Shown here in pieces: positions 1 to 6,288 of a stretch of 64,000 bases of DNA. The DNA comes from a virus. Every line of letters begins with the position of its first letter. The first letter of the stretch is position 1. The notes below the pieces were generated by a model. That model searched no databases. It saw nothing but the letters and a program-made list of their open reading frames with translations, and had not been told where the DNA came from. The translations under genes and the position numbers were made by a program. The stretch is from IMG/VR virus record IMGVR_UViG_3300017917_003446, positions 1-64,000 of that record; one strand, given 5' to 3'.

Positions 1-66
1 AGTATATTGCACTTCACTGATAAGGAAGACTGGTCGGCTGTATTCAACTGGCTAGTGCAGTATACT
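1..66 (+). repeat. Inverted repeat (13-bp arms) just upstream of tmRNA
   Basis: Bases 1-13 and 54-66 are reverse complements except for one G-U pair, with a 40-nt loop. The right arm contains TATACT (61-66), which fits a sigma70 -10 box seven bases before the predicted tmRNA 5' end at 73. No good -35 box lies 16-18 bases further upstream. The arms could be a stem in the upstream mRNA, a processing signal or an operator. The left arm touches the window edge, so the stem may be longer than seen. Confidence 0.5.
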
Positions 67-132
67 TCTGATGGGCCAGACATGGTTTCGACGGGGCAAA
101 TAGTAAGTAAGTGGACAACTCGGCAATGCTAA
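1..132 (+). CDS. Partial ORF, C-terminal end of an upstream gene (uncertain)
   Basis: Frame 1 is open from the window edge to TAA at 130-132 and encodes about 43 residues. The first 28 look protein-like (several Trp, Asp and Phe). The last part is the translation of sequence that also forms the 5' half of the tmRNA. If real, the gene ends inside the tmRNA gene, so either the tmRNA was inserted at the gene's 3' end or the tail is non-functional read-through. No family could be assigned; the fragment is too short. The start lies outside the window. Confidence 0.35.
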   Translation, partial: SILHFTDKEDWSAVFNWLVQYTSDGPDMVSTGQIVSKWTTRQC

Positions 133-270
133 AGCCGTAGGGTTAGGACTACCTGGCCGAAGAAGCAACGCAAATAGACGCAAACGACGACTATTTTTAT
201 CAGGACCTTAAGCTAGCCGCTTAAACCTGACGGGGTTTTGGCAGTTCACCTTGTTACCAAACGAACTGCC
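73..270 (+). ncRNA. ssrA: tmRNA (SsrA) coding domain, phage-encoded
   Basis: tmRNA rescues stalled ribosomes and tags the nascent peptide for proteolysis. The 5' end has the tmRNA layout: a 7-nt acceptor strand GGGCCAG (73-79) followed by GGTTTCGACGGGG. The resume region AATAGACGCAAACGACGA is nearly identical to the E. coli sequence. The tag frame runs from GCA at 180 to TAA at 222-224 and encodes ANDDYFYQDLKLAA, ending in the typical LAA. TCAGG (200-204) and CCTGA (226-230) plus TTAAGC (208-213) and GCTTAA (219-224) form a helix around the stop codon. A pseudoknot follows: TTTGG 237-241 with CCAAA 257-261, and CAGTTC 242-247 with GAACTG 263-268. No T-arm or 3' acceptor strand with CCA was found before the next gene, so this resembles the coding piece of a permuted two-piece tmRNA. 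Identity as tmRNA is firm; completeness is not. Confidence 0.88.
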
Positions 271-290
271 TCACACACAAAGGAGATTTA

Positions 291-839
291 ATGAAAAAGA
301 CAATTTTAGCTCTCGCTTTAGCAACTGCTGCATCAGTATCACAAGCAGCCAATTATGTAAGTTTTGATGTAGATCAAGTTACTGATACTCGCCAAAAAGG
401 TCGCCCTGAAAGTACAGCACAGTATTTCCGTGCAGGAAAAGATATGGTAGGTCTAAACTGGGATATGCAAGTACGTACAGCAGTTTTTGATAAAGGCGGA
501 ATGCTTAATAGTGTCGAAGTTACTGCAGGTAAAAATATCGCCGGTGTAAATGCTTTTGGTGGAGTAGGTTACGACAATGGATTCAATGGTAAAGTCAACG
601 GTGATTTTACTTACGGTTTAGTTGGTCTTAAGGCGGGCGCACCTATTGGTCCACTATATGCTTTTACTGGTGTAAAGACTCGTGTTAATTGGGATAATGA
701 TAATCCTAAACAAACAGTAACATGGCTTGGAGCAAGTATGCCCCTTACGAAAACAGTAAGCGTAAGTGGTAGTGTAAGCCGTTCACTACAGACAATTGAA
801 GAAAAAGCAGTTGGCGTAGGTTTAAGAATCGCATATTAA
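291..839 (+). CDS. Exported outer-membrane beta-barrel-like protein
   Basis: The 182-residue product starts with a clear Sec signal peptide (MKK, hydrophobic core, likely cleavage after SQA at residue 19). The mature part has no further hydrophobic helix. It is built of short alternating polar/non-polar strands rich in Gly, Val, Asn and aromatics, and it ends in a terminal Tyr after VGVGLRIA, the kind of C-terminal strand read by the BAM complex. I infer a small outer-membrane barrel placed in the host envelope, possibly for superinfection exclusion or permeability. It has a strong AAGGAG ribosome site at 280-285 and lies directly after the tmRNA. The family is not recognised; a periplasmic beta protein is the alternative. 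Confidence 0.75.
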   Translation: MKKTILALALATAASVSQAANYVSFDVDQVTDTRQKGRPESTAQYFRAGKDMVGLNWDMQVRTAVFDKGGMLNSVEVTAGKNIAGVNAFGGVGYDNGFNGKVNGDFTYGLVGLKAGAPIGPLYAFTGVKTRVNWDNDNPKQTVTWLGASMPLTKTVSVSGSVSRSLQTIEEKAVGVGLRIAY

Positions 840-843
840 AACT

Positions 844-871
844 AAGGTTCGGTGGAACCTTATAATCCACC
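844..871 (+). promoter_or_regulatory. H-type RNA pseudoknot in leader of the 903 gene
   Basis: AAGGTT (844-849) pairs with AACCTT (856-861), and the loop GGTGG (851-855) is complementary to CCACC (867-871), giving a compact H-type pseudoknot between the 291 gene and the AAGGAG ribosome site of the next gene. Without the second stem it is an 8-bp hairpin (843-850/855-862) with loop GGTG. There is no U-run directly after the stem, so it is not a standard terminator. A translational operator or mRNA-stabilising element is possible. Confidence 0.55.
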
Positions 872-902
872 ATTTTTACACACAAACACAAGGAGAATTA
901 AA

Positions 903-1172
903 ATGTCAAATATGACACCTTTTGAAATTAGACTTGAGCTACTAAAAATGGCTCAGACAATGCTTGAACAAGATTATTATGGTAAACGTGAATCTATTAG
1001 CAATGATTGGCAAGTCAAAGTAGATAATGCCAGACATGCTGGTCAACTTCCTCCAGATCATCCTGGATTCCCACCTTACCCTACAGAAGCAGATATTATT
1101 TCCAAAGCAAATACGCTTAATGGTTTTGTATCTCAACTTCCACAGGCCTTAGAAAAAACTTCTAAGAAATAA
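903..1172 (+). CDS. Conserved hypothetical protein of T4-like marine phages
   Basis: The 89-residue protein begins MSNMTPFEIRLELLKMAQ and has no signal peptide, membrane segment or Cys motif. The N-terminal half is predicted helical; the middle is Pro-rich (PPDHPGFPPYP). I have seen this TPFEIRLxLLxMA pattern in T4-like cyanophage genomes near replication and late-transcription genes, but no function is known to me. The start at 903 is favoured over the in-frame ATG at 852 because AAGGAG lies at 890-895 and the upstream start would include the pseudoknot. Confidence 0.8.
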   Translation: MSNMTPFEIRLELLKMAQTMLEQDYYGKRESISNDWQVKVDNARHAGQLPPDHPGFPPYPTEADIISKANTLNGFVSQLPQALEKTSKK

Positions 1173-1177
1173 TTTAC

Positions 1178-1192
1178 GGGGGCTCTGCCCCC
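1178..1192 (+). repeat. GC-rich hairpin between genes
   Basis: GGGGGC (1178-1183), loop TCT, GCCCCC (1187-1192), followed by only two T residues. It is too U-poor to be a convincing terminator. It sits directly upstream of the TAGGA ribosome site of the SleB gene and could tune its translation or block exonucleases. Confidence 0.5.
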
Positions 1193-1204
1193 TTAGGAAT
1201 ATAA

Positions 1205-1738
1205 ATGGACAAGTTACTAAAGATTTTCTTAGTATGCTTTGCTGCAGTTATATTAGGTAATTTTTTCAATAAGTTTGTTGAATATAAACTTGAATCATTA
1301 AAGAATAATGCTAAAGTTCAAACCAAATATACTACAATGGCAGAACGTGAAAAACAACTTGAATGCTTGGCTTATAACATTTACTATGAAGCAGCTAAAG
1401 AATCGTTTGAAGGTAAAGTAGCAGTAGCGCAAGTCACTTTAAATAGAGCAGCATCTGGATTATTTCCAAGTGACGTTTGTAAGGTAGTTTATCAAAAGAA
1501 TGTTTTTATGGAGAAAGTGGTATGCCAATTTAGTTGGTATTGTGAAGCGGTAACTAGAAAAAAACCTTTACATCAAGAAGCATTTGATGAATGCTACGGT
1601 GTAGCTAAAAAGGTTCTTCTTGAGGGTTTTAGATTAGAATCACTTGAAGAGGCAATGTATTATCATGCAAACTATGTTAATCCGAAATGGAATAAACAAA
1701 AGATCGCAACTATCGGCAACCACATCTTCTACAAGTAA
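1205..1738 (+). CDS. SleB/CwlJ-type cell wall hydrolase with N-terminal membrane anchor
   Basis: The 177-residue protein has a hydrophobic segment (about residues 6-22) that can act as a signal anchor, then a Hydrolase_2 (SleB) domain. Visible family signatures are CLAYNIYYEA with the presumed catalytic Glu at 62, VAVAQVTLNR (72-81), YHANYVNPKW (153-162) and GNHIF near the C-terminus. SleB-type enzymes cleave peptidoglycan glycan strands. In a phage with a Gram-negative host this is the best endolysin candidate, exported by its anchor rather than through a holin pore alone. It sits one base upstream of a small 3-TM protein, which supports a lysis cassette. Confidence 0.85.
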   Translation: MDKLLKIFLVCFAAVILGNFFNKFVEYKLESLKNNAKVQTKYTTMAEREKQLECLAYNIYYEAAKESFEGKVAVAQVTLNRAASGLFPSDVCKVVYQKNVFMEKVVCQFSWYCEAVTRKKPLHQEAFDECYGVAKKVLLEGFRLESLEEAMYYHANYVNPKWNKQKIATIGNHIFYK

Positions 1739-1739
1739 A

Positions 1740-2087
1740 ATGAAAAACTTAATAGGCAAACTAAAAGAATCAAGTTCTAATATCACTTTATTCGACTTAC
1801 AAAAGGTGATACAATTTTTTAGAACTCACGTAACAGCTGCAACTGCAGAAACAATTACTTGGGTAGCAATAATTTTAATTCATGCATCTATTGTTCCTAC
1901 AATGATTGCATTGATGGCGGGATTGTCTGATAAGACGCCCCCTATTGATTTGGTGTTGTTTATTTGGGGAGGATTATCTTTATTGTTTATTCGTGCGGCA
2001 ATTTTAAAGGATATGCTTAACGTGATTACTATTGGATGTGGATTTTTAGCACATGCTATTATGCTAGCTTTGGTATTATTTAAATGA
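1740..2087 (+). CDS. Small 3-TM membrane protein, holin candidate
   Basis: The 115-residue product has three predicted membrane helices (about 38-61, 68-88, 92-114) after a polar N-terminus with FDLQKVIQFFRTH. The ATG at 1740 follows the hydrolase stop by one base; an upstream in-frame start at 1644 would overlap the hydrolase by almost 100 bases and is less likely. Size, topology and position next to the wall hydrolase suggest a holin or lysis regulator, but no family motif is visible. A second holin-like protein is encoded at 6289-6861, so the assignment is open. Confidence 0.6.
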   Translation: MKNLIGKLKESSSNITLFDLQKVIQFFRTHVTAATAETITWVAIILIHASIVPTMIALMAGLSDKTPPIDLVLFIWGGLSLLFIRAAILKDMLNVITIGCGFLAHAIMLALVLFK

Positions 2088-2347
2088 TAGAAGAATTTAA
2101 TAAATTAACTGATGGCATCATAATAACTAAGAGATTTAGATCAGCGAATGAGTTTTCTTTACACATAGAAGAAAAGGTAGCTAAAGAGAGAATCGGTTAT
2201 ATGGATGCTATTATAGATTATTGTAATACTATTGACATTGATGTTTCTTCAGTTGCTTCTTTAGTAAATCAGTCTCTAAAAGACAAAATTCAAATAGAAG
2301 CGGAAGAAGCTAATTTATTAAAACGAAGGGGTAAATTACCTATATGA
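2084..2347 (+). CDS. 33: Late promoter transcription accessory protein gp33
   Basis: The 87-residue protein matches the gp33 coactivator of T4-like phages: SLHIEEKVAKERIGYMDAIIDYC, then SLKDKIQIEAEEANLLKRRGKLPI. In T4, gp33 binds the beta flap of host RNA polymerase and links it to the sliding clamp so that TATAAATA late promoters fire. Late promoters of this type are present elsewhere in the window, which fits. It overlaps the upstream membrane gene by four bases and gp59 by four bases (ATGA), so it is translationally coupled. Confidence 0.85.
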   Translation: MIEEFNKLTDGIIITKRFRSANEFSLHIEEKVAKERIGYMDAIIDYCNTIDIDVSSVASLVNQSLKDKIQIEAEEANLLKRRGKLPI

Positions 2348-2970
2348 TTGTAATGGACGCATTTGAAGTTTATAAGTATTACTTGGCATTGAAGTTACAT
2401 TTTACAACAGACAAATATGATGTTATTGAACAGAAAGGAAAAGTTAGAGCAACAAGACAGGCATTTTCAAAAAGAAAAGATTTATATGCTATAAACAAAG
2501 TTGCCAAAACTTATACAGATGAAGAAGTCGCTAATTTTCTTATTGCTAATTTCGTTTCTGGAGATCGTTGGGGCGGTGTATTCGACACTGAAGCGAGAGA
2601 GACCTATATTCTATGGAAGAAAAGAGTAGAAGGATTGACTTATAACTTCACTCAAGATTTGGAAAAGCTTTTGGAAGAATTAGATGAAAGCAAAAAGCAG
2701 TTTGGAGATCTATTCAATTGTTCAAAAGGCGAACATCCATATATAATTAAGGCATATTTAAGAAAAAGCATAACAATAGAAACATTAGTAATTTTGGAGA
2801 AAATTTATGGATTGGTTAACAAATTTGACAGAGAAATTACTGACACTATTGTTTGGCCTGATATATCAAGACTTATTAAAAAGTATAGACCGTTCCTTGT
2901 AATAGATAAGGATAAATTTAATGAAATTATTAGACGACGAGTTGGATATGACGAGTCAAAGACTGACTAA
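2344..2970 (+). CDS. 59: Replicative helicase loader gp59
   Basis: The 208-residue protein has typical gp59 features near the N-terminus (FEVYKYYLALKLHFTTDKYD) and the motif NFVSGDRWGGVFDTEA (about 69-84). In T4, gp59 binds forked DNA coated by gp32 and loads the gp41 helicase. The protein is almost wholly helical and basic, as expected. ATG at 2344 overlaps the gp33 stop; the in-frame ATG at 2353 (MDAFEVYK) is an alternative start. Neighbouring gp32 at 3388 is its known partner. Confidence 0.88.
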   Translation: MIVMDAFEVYKYYLALKLHFTTDKYDVIEQKGKVRATRQAFSKRKDLYAINKVAKTYTDEEVANFLIANFVSGDRWGGVFDTEARETYILWKKRVEGLTYNFTQDLEKLLEELDESKKQFGDLFNCSKGEHPYIIKAYLRKSITIETLVILEKIYGLVNKFDREITDTIVWPDISRLIKKYRPFLVIDKDKFNEIIRRRVGYDESKTD

Positions 2971-3160
2971 CATAGAAACAGAGCTGATTCATATAAATGA
3001 ACAAATCAATGCTATGGTGGAAAGCCTAAATACGCAAATGGAATCAATAAAAGAAACACAAAGGTATTTGATAAAGCTTGCTAGAAATCAACAGGAACTA
3101 ACCAAAAGAATTTCAGCATGGCCATATATTGTGGTTAATAACAGAGACGAGGAAGTTTAA
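2921..3160 (+). CDS. Small coiled-coil protein between gp59 and gp32
   Basis: This 79-residue protein overlaps the end of gp59 by 50 bases in another frame. It is a continuous heptad-like helix (LTNIETELIHINEQINAMVESL) ending in LARNQQELTKRISAWPYIVV. The LAKNQQELTKRVxxWPY pattern recurs at this place in T4-like cyanophages; function unknown. AAGGA at 2908-2912 supports the 2921 start; ATG 2948 is the alternative with less overlap. Confidence 0.7.
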   Translation: MKLLDDELDMTSQRLTNIETELIHINEQINAMVESLNTQMESIKETQRYLIKLARNQQELTKRISAWPYIVVNNRDEEV

Positions 3161-3167
3161 AATTCAT

Positions 3168-3353
3168 ATGGGTGACACAAGACGTTTTGATGATTATGAT
3201 CGTGAAAAAAGATTACAAAAGATCAAATCTTCCAAAAATAAGCTAGACAAGCATCGAAAATTAATATATAATGTAGTATCATCGAGAAAAGATGATGCGG
3301 AATTTGATGATCTTCTTGAGTATGATACTTACACAAAAATCAAACGACGCTAA
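3168..3353 (+). CDS. Small basic hypothetical protein upstream of gp32
   Basis: The 61-residue, strongly charged, predicted helical protein begins MGDTRRFDDYDREKRLQK and contains SKNKLDKHRKLIYNVV. Similar short proteins occur between gp59 and gp32 in related phages. I chose ATG 3168 over the in-frame ATG at 3129 because the latter lies inside the previous gene. The function is unknown. Confidence 0.65.
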   Translation: MGDTRRFDDYDREKRLQKIKSSKNKLDKHRKLIYNVVSSRKDDAEFDDLLEYDTYTKIKRR

Positions 3354-3387
3354 TATTTTTATACAACGCTAATACGGAGTAACACAA

Positions 3388-4308
3388 ATGGCATTTACAT
3401 CTCTATCTGATCTTCGCAAATCTCGTGGTGGTTTTGATACACTTATGAAAGAGGTTGAGAAGATTTCCAATCCCCAATCTGAAGCAAAAGGCGATGATCG
3501 CTTTTGGGTTCCTGCGGTAGATAAGGCAGGCAACGGTTATGCGGTTATTCGTTTTCTTGCACCTCCTAAAGGTGAAGAACTTCCTTGGGTTCGTATTTGG
3601 TCTCATGGTTTTCAAGGTCCATCTGGTAAATGGTACATTGAAAATTCTTTGACGACCATTGGTCAACCTGACCCTGTTTCCGAGCTTAATACTAAACTAT
3701 GGAATAGTGGTAGTGAGGCAGACAAAGAAACAGCTCGTAAGCAAAAGCGCAAACTTAATTATATTACTAATATTCTAGTAATTAAGGATGCTGCAAATCC
3801 TGAGAATGAAGGTAAAGTTTTCTTATTTAGATTTGGTAAGAAAATTTTCGACAAGATTAAAGATGTTTCTCAACCACAATTCGAAGATGAGAAACCTATT
3901 AACCCATTTGACTTCTGGGAAGGAGCAAACTTCAAACTTAAGATTCGTAATGTTGAGGGTTATCGTAATTATGATAAATCTGAGTTTGATTCTCCTAGCC
4001 CAGTAGCAGATAACGATGATCGTATCGAGGCAATCTGGAATAAGCAATTCTCGCTTACAGAATTTCTTGATACTAAACACTTTAAGACATATGACTTCCT
4101 TAAGCAAAAATTGGAAGCAGTATTATCTGGTACTACAGCTGCAGCTGCACGTAGAGCTGAGGAAGTAGACTTAGAAGATAATGTGGTACATACACCTAAA
4201 GCGCAAGTTGTATCTAAACCTGTAGCTAAGGCACCACCTAAAGAAGTAGATTTTGATGACGATGAAGAATCGTTATCATACTTTGCCAAATTGGCAAATG
4301 AAGACTGA
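3388..4308 (+). CDS. 32: Single-stranded DNA-binding protein gp32
   Basis: The 306-residue protein has the gp32 layout: an N-terminal basic protein-interaction segment (FTSLSDLRKSRGGFDTLMKEVEK), an OB-fold core (DDRFWVPAVDKAGNGYAVIRFLAPP, WVRIWSHGFQGPSGKWYIENSLTT, NPFDFWEGANFKLKI) and an acidic C-terminal tail (DFDDDEES) that in T4 recruits gp59 and the polymerase. It coats ssDNA cooperatively. The zinc-ligand Cys residues of T4 gp32 are absent; the protein shows no Cys at all in this region, so it probably folds without zinc. The CGGAG at 3375-3379 is a good ribosome site. Confidence 0.93.
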   Translation: MAFTSLSDLRKSRGGFDTLMKEVEKISNPQSEAKGDDRFWVPAVDKAGNGYAVIRFLAPPKGEELPWVRIWSHGFQGPSGKWYIENSLTTIGQPDPVSELNTKLWNSGSEADKETARKQKRKLNYITNILVIKDAANPENEGKVFLFRFGKKIFDKIKDVSQPQFEDEKPINPFDFWEGANFKLKIRNVEGYRNYDKSEFDSPSPVADNDDRIEAIWNKQFSLTEFLDTKHFKTYDFLKQKLEAVLSGTTAAAARRAEEVDLEDNVVHTPKAQVVSKPVAKAPPKEVDFDDDEESLSYFAKLANED

Positions 4309-4319
4309 TAGCTAGTCCA

Positions 4320-4377
4320 AGCTGTATGCGAGTATCCGTCTGACTAATTCAGATCATGAATCGCTAAGGATGACGAC
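4320..4377 (+). ncRNA. Possible structured RNA between gp32 and the 4409 gene
   Basis: The 100-base gap after gp32 has no ORF. It contains a perfect hairpin, TCTGA (4339-4343), loop CTAAT, TCAGA (4349-4353), nested in GCGA (4328-4331)/TCGC (4361-4364). ATCC (4334-4337) can also pair with GGAT (4368-4371) to make a pseudoknot. No known riboswitch signature was recognised. It may be a leader element for the secreted peptide gene or the 3' end of gp32 mRNA. Pairing is by eye only. Confidence 0.35.
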
Positions 4378-4408
4378 CTATTTTTTAAAACTTTAAAAGG
4401 AAACTTTT

Positions 4409-4636
4409 ATGAAAACTTTAATTGCACTTTTCGCAGCACTTGGTCTTGTTACTGGAGTTTATGCAGCTGACGCTAAGAAAGAGGAGCCAAAGAAGGATGC
4501 TCCAAAGGCAGAAGCAAAGAAAGAAGAACCCGTTAAGCCAAAGGTTAAGCCTGTTGGTAAAGACGGTAAGCCAGTAGAAGAAAAGAAAGAGGAGCCAAAG
4601 AAGGATGCTCCTAAACCTGATCCTGCTAAGAAGTAA
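4409..4636 (+). CDS. Secreted Lys/Glu/Pro-rich low-complexity protein
   Basis: The 75-residue product has a signal peptide (MKTLIALFAALGLVTGVYA, cleavage after residue 19). Its mature part is almost only K, E, P, A and D, with a repeated KKEEPKKDAPK-type block near both ends and a central VKPKVKPVGKDGKPV. It should be disordered in the periplasm. There is a strong AAGGAAA ribosome site. Function unknown; such proteins may bind the envelope or protect the wall. It ends at the bidirectional terminator. Confidence 0.75.
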   Translation: MKTLIALFAALGLVTGVYAADAKKEEPKKDAPKAEAKKEEPVKPKVKPVGKDGKPVEEKKEEPKKDAPKPDPAKK

Positions 4637-4654
4637 TTAGCAATCAACAAAAAA

Positions 4655-4676
4655 GGGAGCTAGGCTCCCTTTTTTT
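4655..4676. terminator. Bidirectional rho-independent terminator
   Basis: GGGAGC (4655-4660), loop TAG, GCTCCC (4664-4669) followed by seven T on the plus strand and preceded by a run of A, so it works in both directions. It lies between the convergent 4409 gene (plus) and the tape-measure candidate (minus), whose stop codon overlaps the T run. Confidence 0.92.
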
Positions 4677-6285
4677 ATGCAAACGCAGAAACTCGATCTA
4701 CGTATCGTTCTAAAGCTGAGCTCATAGCACTTCTTGGCTGTGCTTTAATGGGTGAAAGTGTTTGAGTATTATTTGTTTGAACTGTATTGGAAACTATAGG
4801 TGGTGCTACTACAGGTGCAGATGATTGTCTTTTAAGTTCTTCATTGTCCCTGCTTAATTCGGATACAGGTGTTACTATATCTTTTTTATCTGCAGGTGAA
4901 ACTTTATTAGAAGCTTCCTGCTTTTGTTTACTATACTGTGCTTCCACTGCTGGCGGGTATTGTTTATTGCCCATAGATTTAGCCATGTCAATGGCAGACA
5001 TCTGTTTTTCAGATAATGGTTGCCCTTCTAAAAATGGTTCGTCCGCTATTCTTATTCCTTTAACTTCCTTTTTACCCGGTGTTATAGCTTCTGATGCTGG
5101 GATCTCATCTTTTTTTCCAAATCCGAAAAATGAACCTATAGCACTACCGGCCTTTTGAATCCCTTGCGCTGCTGTTTTTTCACTTAATAATCCGAAAGTA
5201 GCCCCTGAAGCTATACCACCTAAAGTGGAAGAGATTTTTTGCCCTACTGTAGCTTTCTCTCCTTCTTTTATATCAAAATTTGTTTCAGTATTTTGAAATC
5301 CTTCGAAACCACTGTAAGCTGCTCCTGCTAAAGCAGCAGCAGGGCCTAAAACTCTAGCAGCCTTTCCCGCCATACCTAAAAATTTACTTACTTTTCCTCC
5401 AGGTTTATCTGAAGTTTTACCTGCAGATCCTGCTAGATCTCCTGCAATATCTAAACCTGTTTTAGCTAAATCAGCTATACCCGGTCCACCTGCAGCTGTA
5501 GCTTCACTTGTAGATTTTATTTCTTCTGGATTGATAACTTTAACTAATACTCCATCACTAAGAACAGCTTTTCTTATACTAGCAATATCATCTACAAGCT
5601 TTGACGGAATCATACCAGACTGAAGAGCAGATTCGACTTTCTTAGGACCTTCAAGTAAAAGAGGTGCAGATGATCTATTTTTAGTTTTATTCTCTAATAA
5701 AGGTGTTTTAGATTGTACCGGGGTTACGTCTATTACGTCATCATATTGCTTTTTCTTAGGCCCCTCTAGCATAAGCGGTGCTATAGGTTTTGGCGCTTCT
5801 AATAAAGGTATCTCGGGATATACCTGACGCATTTCACCTTTGCCTTCAAATTTAGGCGTAGGTACTTTTTCTTCTAATGATAATAATTTTGGTTGTTCTA
5901 AAACTTCAGGTTTTAAGGTTTTATCTTTTATTTCAACTAAGGGCTTTCCTTCAATTTTTGGCATAGCTTTTTTGCCAAAGAAAAATTCTTTATATTCTTC
6001 TAATCTTTTTCCGAACCCTATGGCAAATTCTTTAAAAAAATTTGGTTTCAATCCCGTATCGTCTTCATCCTCTTTATCTTTTTTAGGTTTTTTTAATTTT
6101 CCTAAACCTTTTGAAATAGAGGTAAGTTCAATCTTGTCAATTAAATCTCTAAGTAAAGCATTATTGTCTTTTAATACGTCGAGTATTTTTTCGTCAGTTT
6201 TGACAATGTCATCAGTTTCTTTTTTAAATACTCGACGTAGTTCTAGGAACTCAACATTCTGTAGTGTTTGTTGAGAGATTGCCAT
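4675..6285 (-). CDS. Probable tail tape-measure / large tail protein
   Basis: The 536-residue product has an N-terminal helical, coiled-coil-prone part (FLELRRVFKKETDDIVKTDEKILDVLKDNNALLRDLI) and a long charged Pro-rich linker with repeated PLLLEGPKK-type blocks. A Gly/Ala-rich hydrophobic segment follows (GPAAALAGAAYSGFEGF, roughly residues 320-345), then a disordered Gln/Ser-rich end. T4 gp29, the tape measure, is of similar length. The gene follows the gp26 frameshift cassette, which in other tailed phages precedes the tape-measure gene, so tape measure is inferred. No direct sequence match to gp29 was recognised. It is the last gene of the minus-strand operon. Confidence 0.55.
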   Translation of the reverse strand: MAISQQTLQNVEFLELRRVFKKETDDIVKTDEKILDVLKDNNALLRDLIDKIELTSISKGLGKLKKPKKDKEDEDDTGLKPNFFKEFAIGFGKRLEEYKEFFFGKKAMPKIEGKPLVEIKDKTLKPEVLEQPKLLSLEEKVPTPKFEGKGEMRQVYPEIPLLEAPKPIAPLMLEGPKKKQYDDVIDVTPVQSKTPLLENKTKNRSSAPLLLEGPKKVESALQSGMIPSKLVDDIASIRKAVLSDGVLVKVINPEEIKSTSEATAAGGPGIADLAKTGLDIAGDLAGSAGKTSDKPGGKVSKFLGMAGKAARVLGPAAALAGAAYSGFEGFQNTETNFDIKEGEKATVGQKISSTLGGIASGATFGLLSEKTAAQGIQKAGSAIGSFFGFGKKDEIPASEAITPGKKEVKGIRIADEPFLEGQPLSEKQMSAIDMAKSMGNKQYPPAVEAQYSKQKQEASNKVSPADKKDIVTPVSELSRDNEELKRQSSAPVVAPPIVSNTVQTNNTQTLSPIKAQPRSAMSSALERYVDRVSAFA

Positions 6286-6288
6286 TTA

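Noticed and set aside
844-871. PreQ1 riboswitch because of GGTTC in the leader
   Set aside because: The loop and A-rich tail of preQ1-I are absent, and the next gene is not related to queuosine. Described only as a pseudoknot.
839-902. The missing 3' acceptor half of the tmRNA, because CCACCA occurs at 867-872
   Set aside because: The stem is followed by no T-loop (TTCRANY) and has no strand that pairs with GGGCCAG.
1195-1210. TATAAATG close to the late promoter consensus before the SleB gene, and again at 29642-29649
   Set aside because: The start codon is part of the motif, so transcription would begin inside the gene. It reflects AT-rich DNA before ATG.
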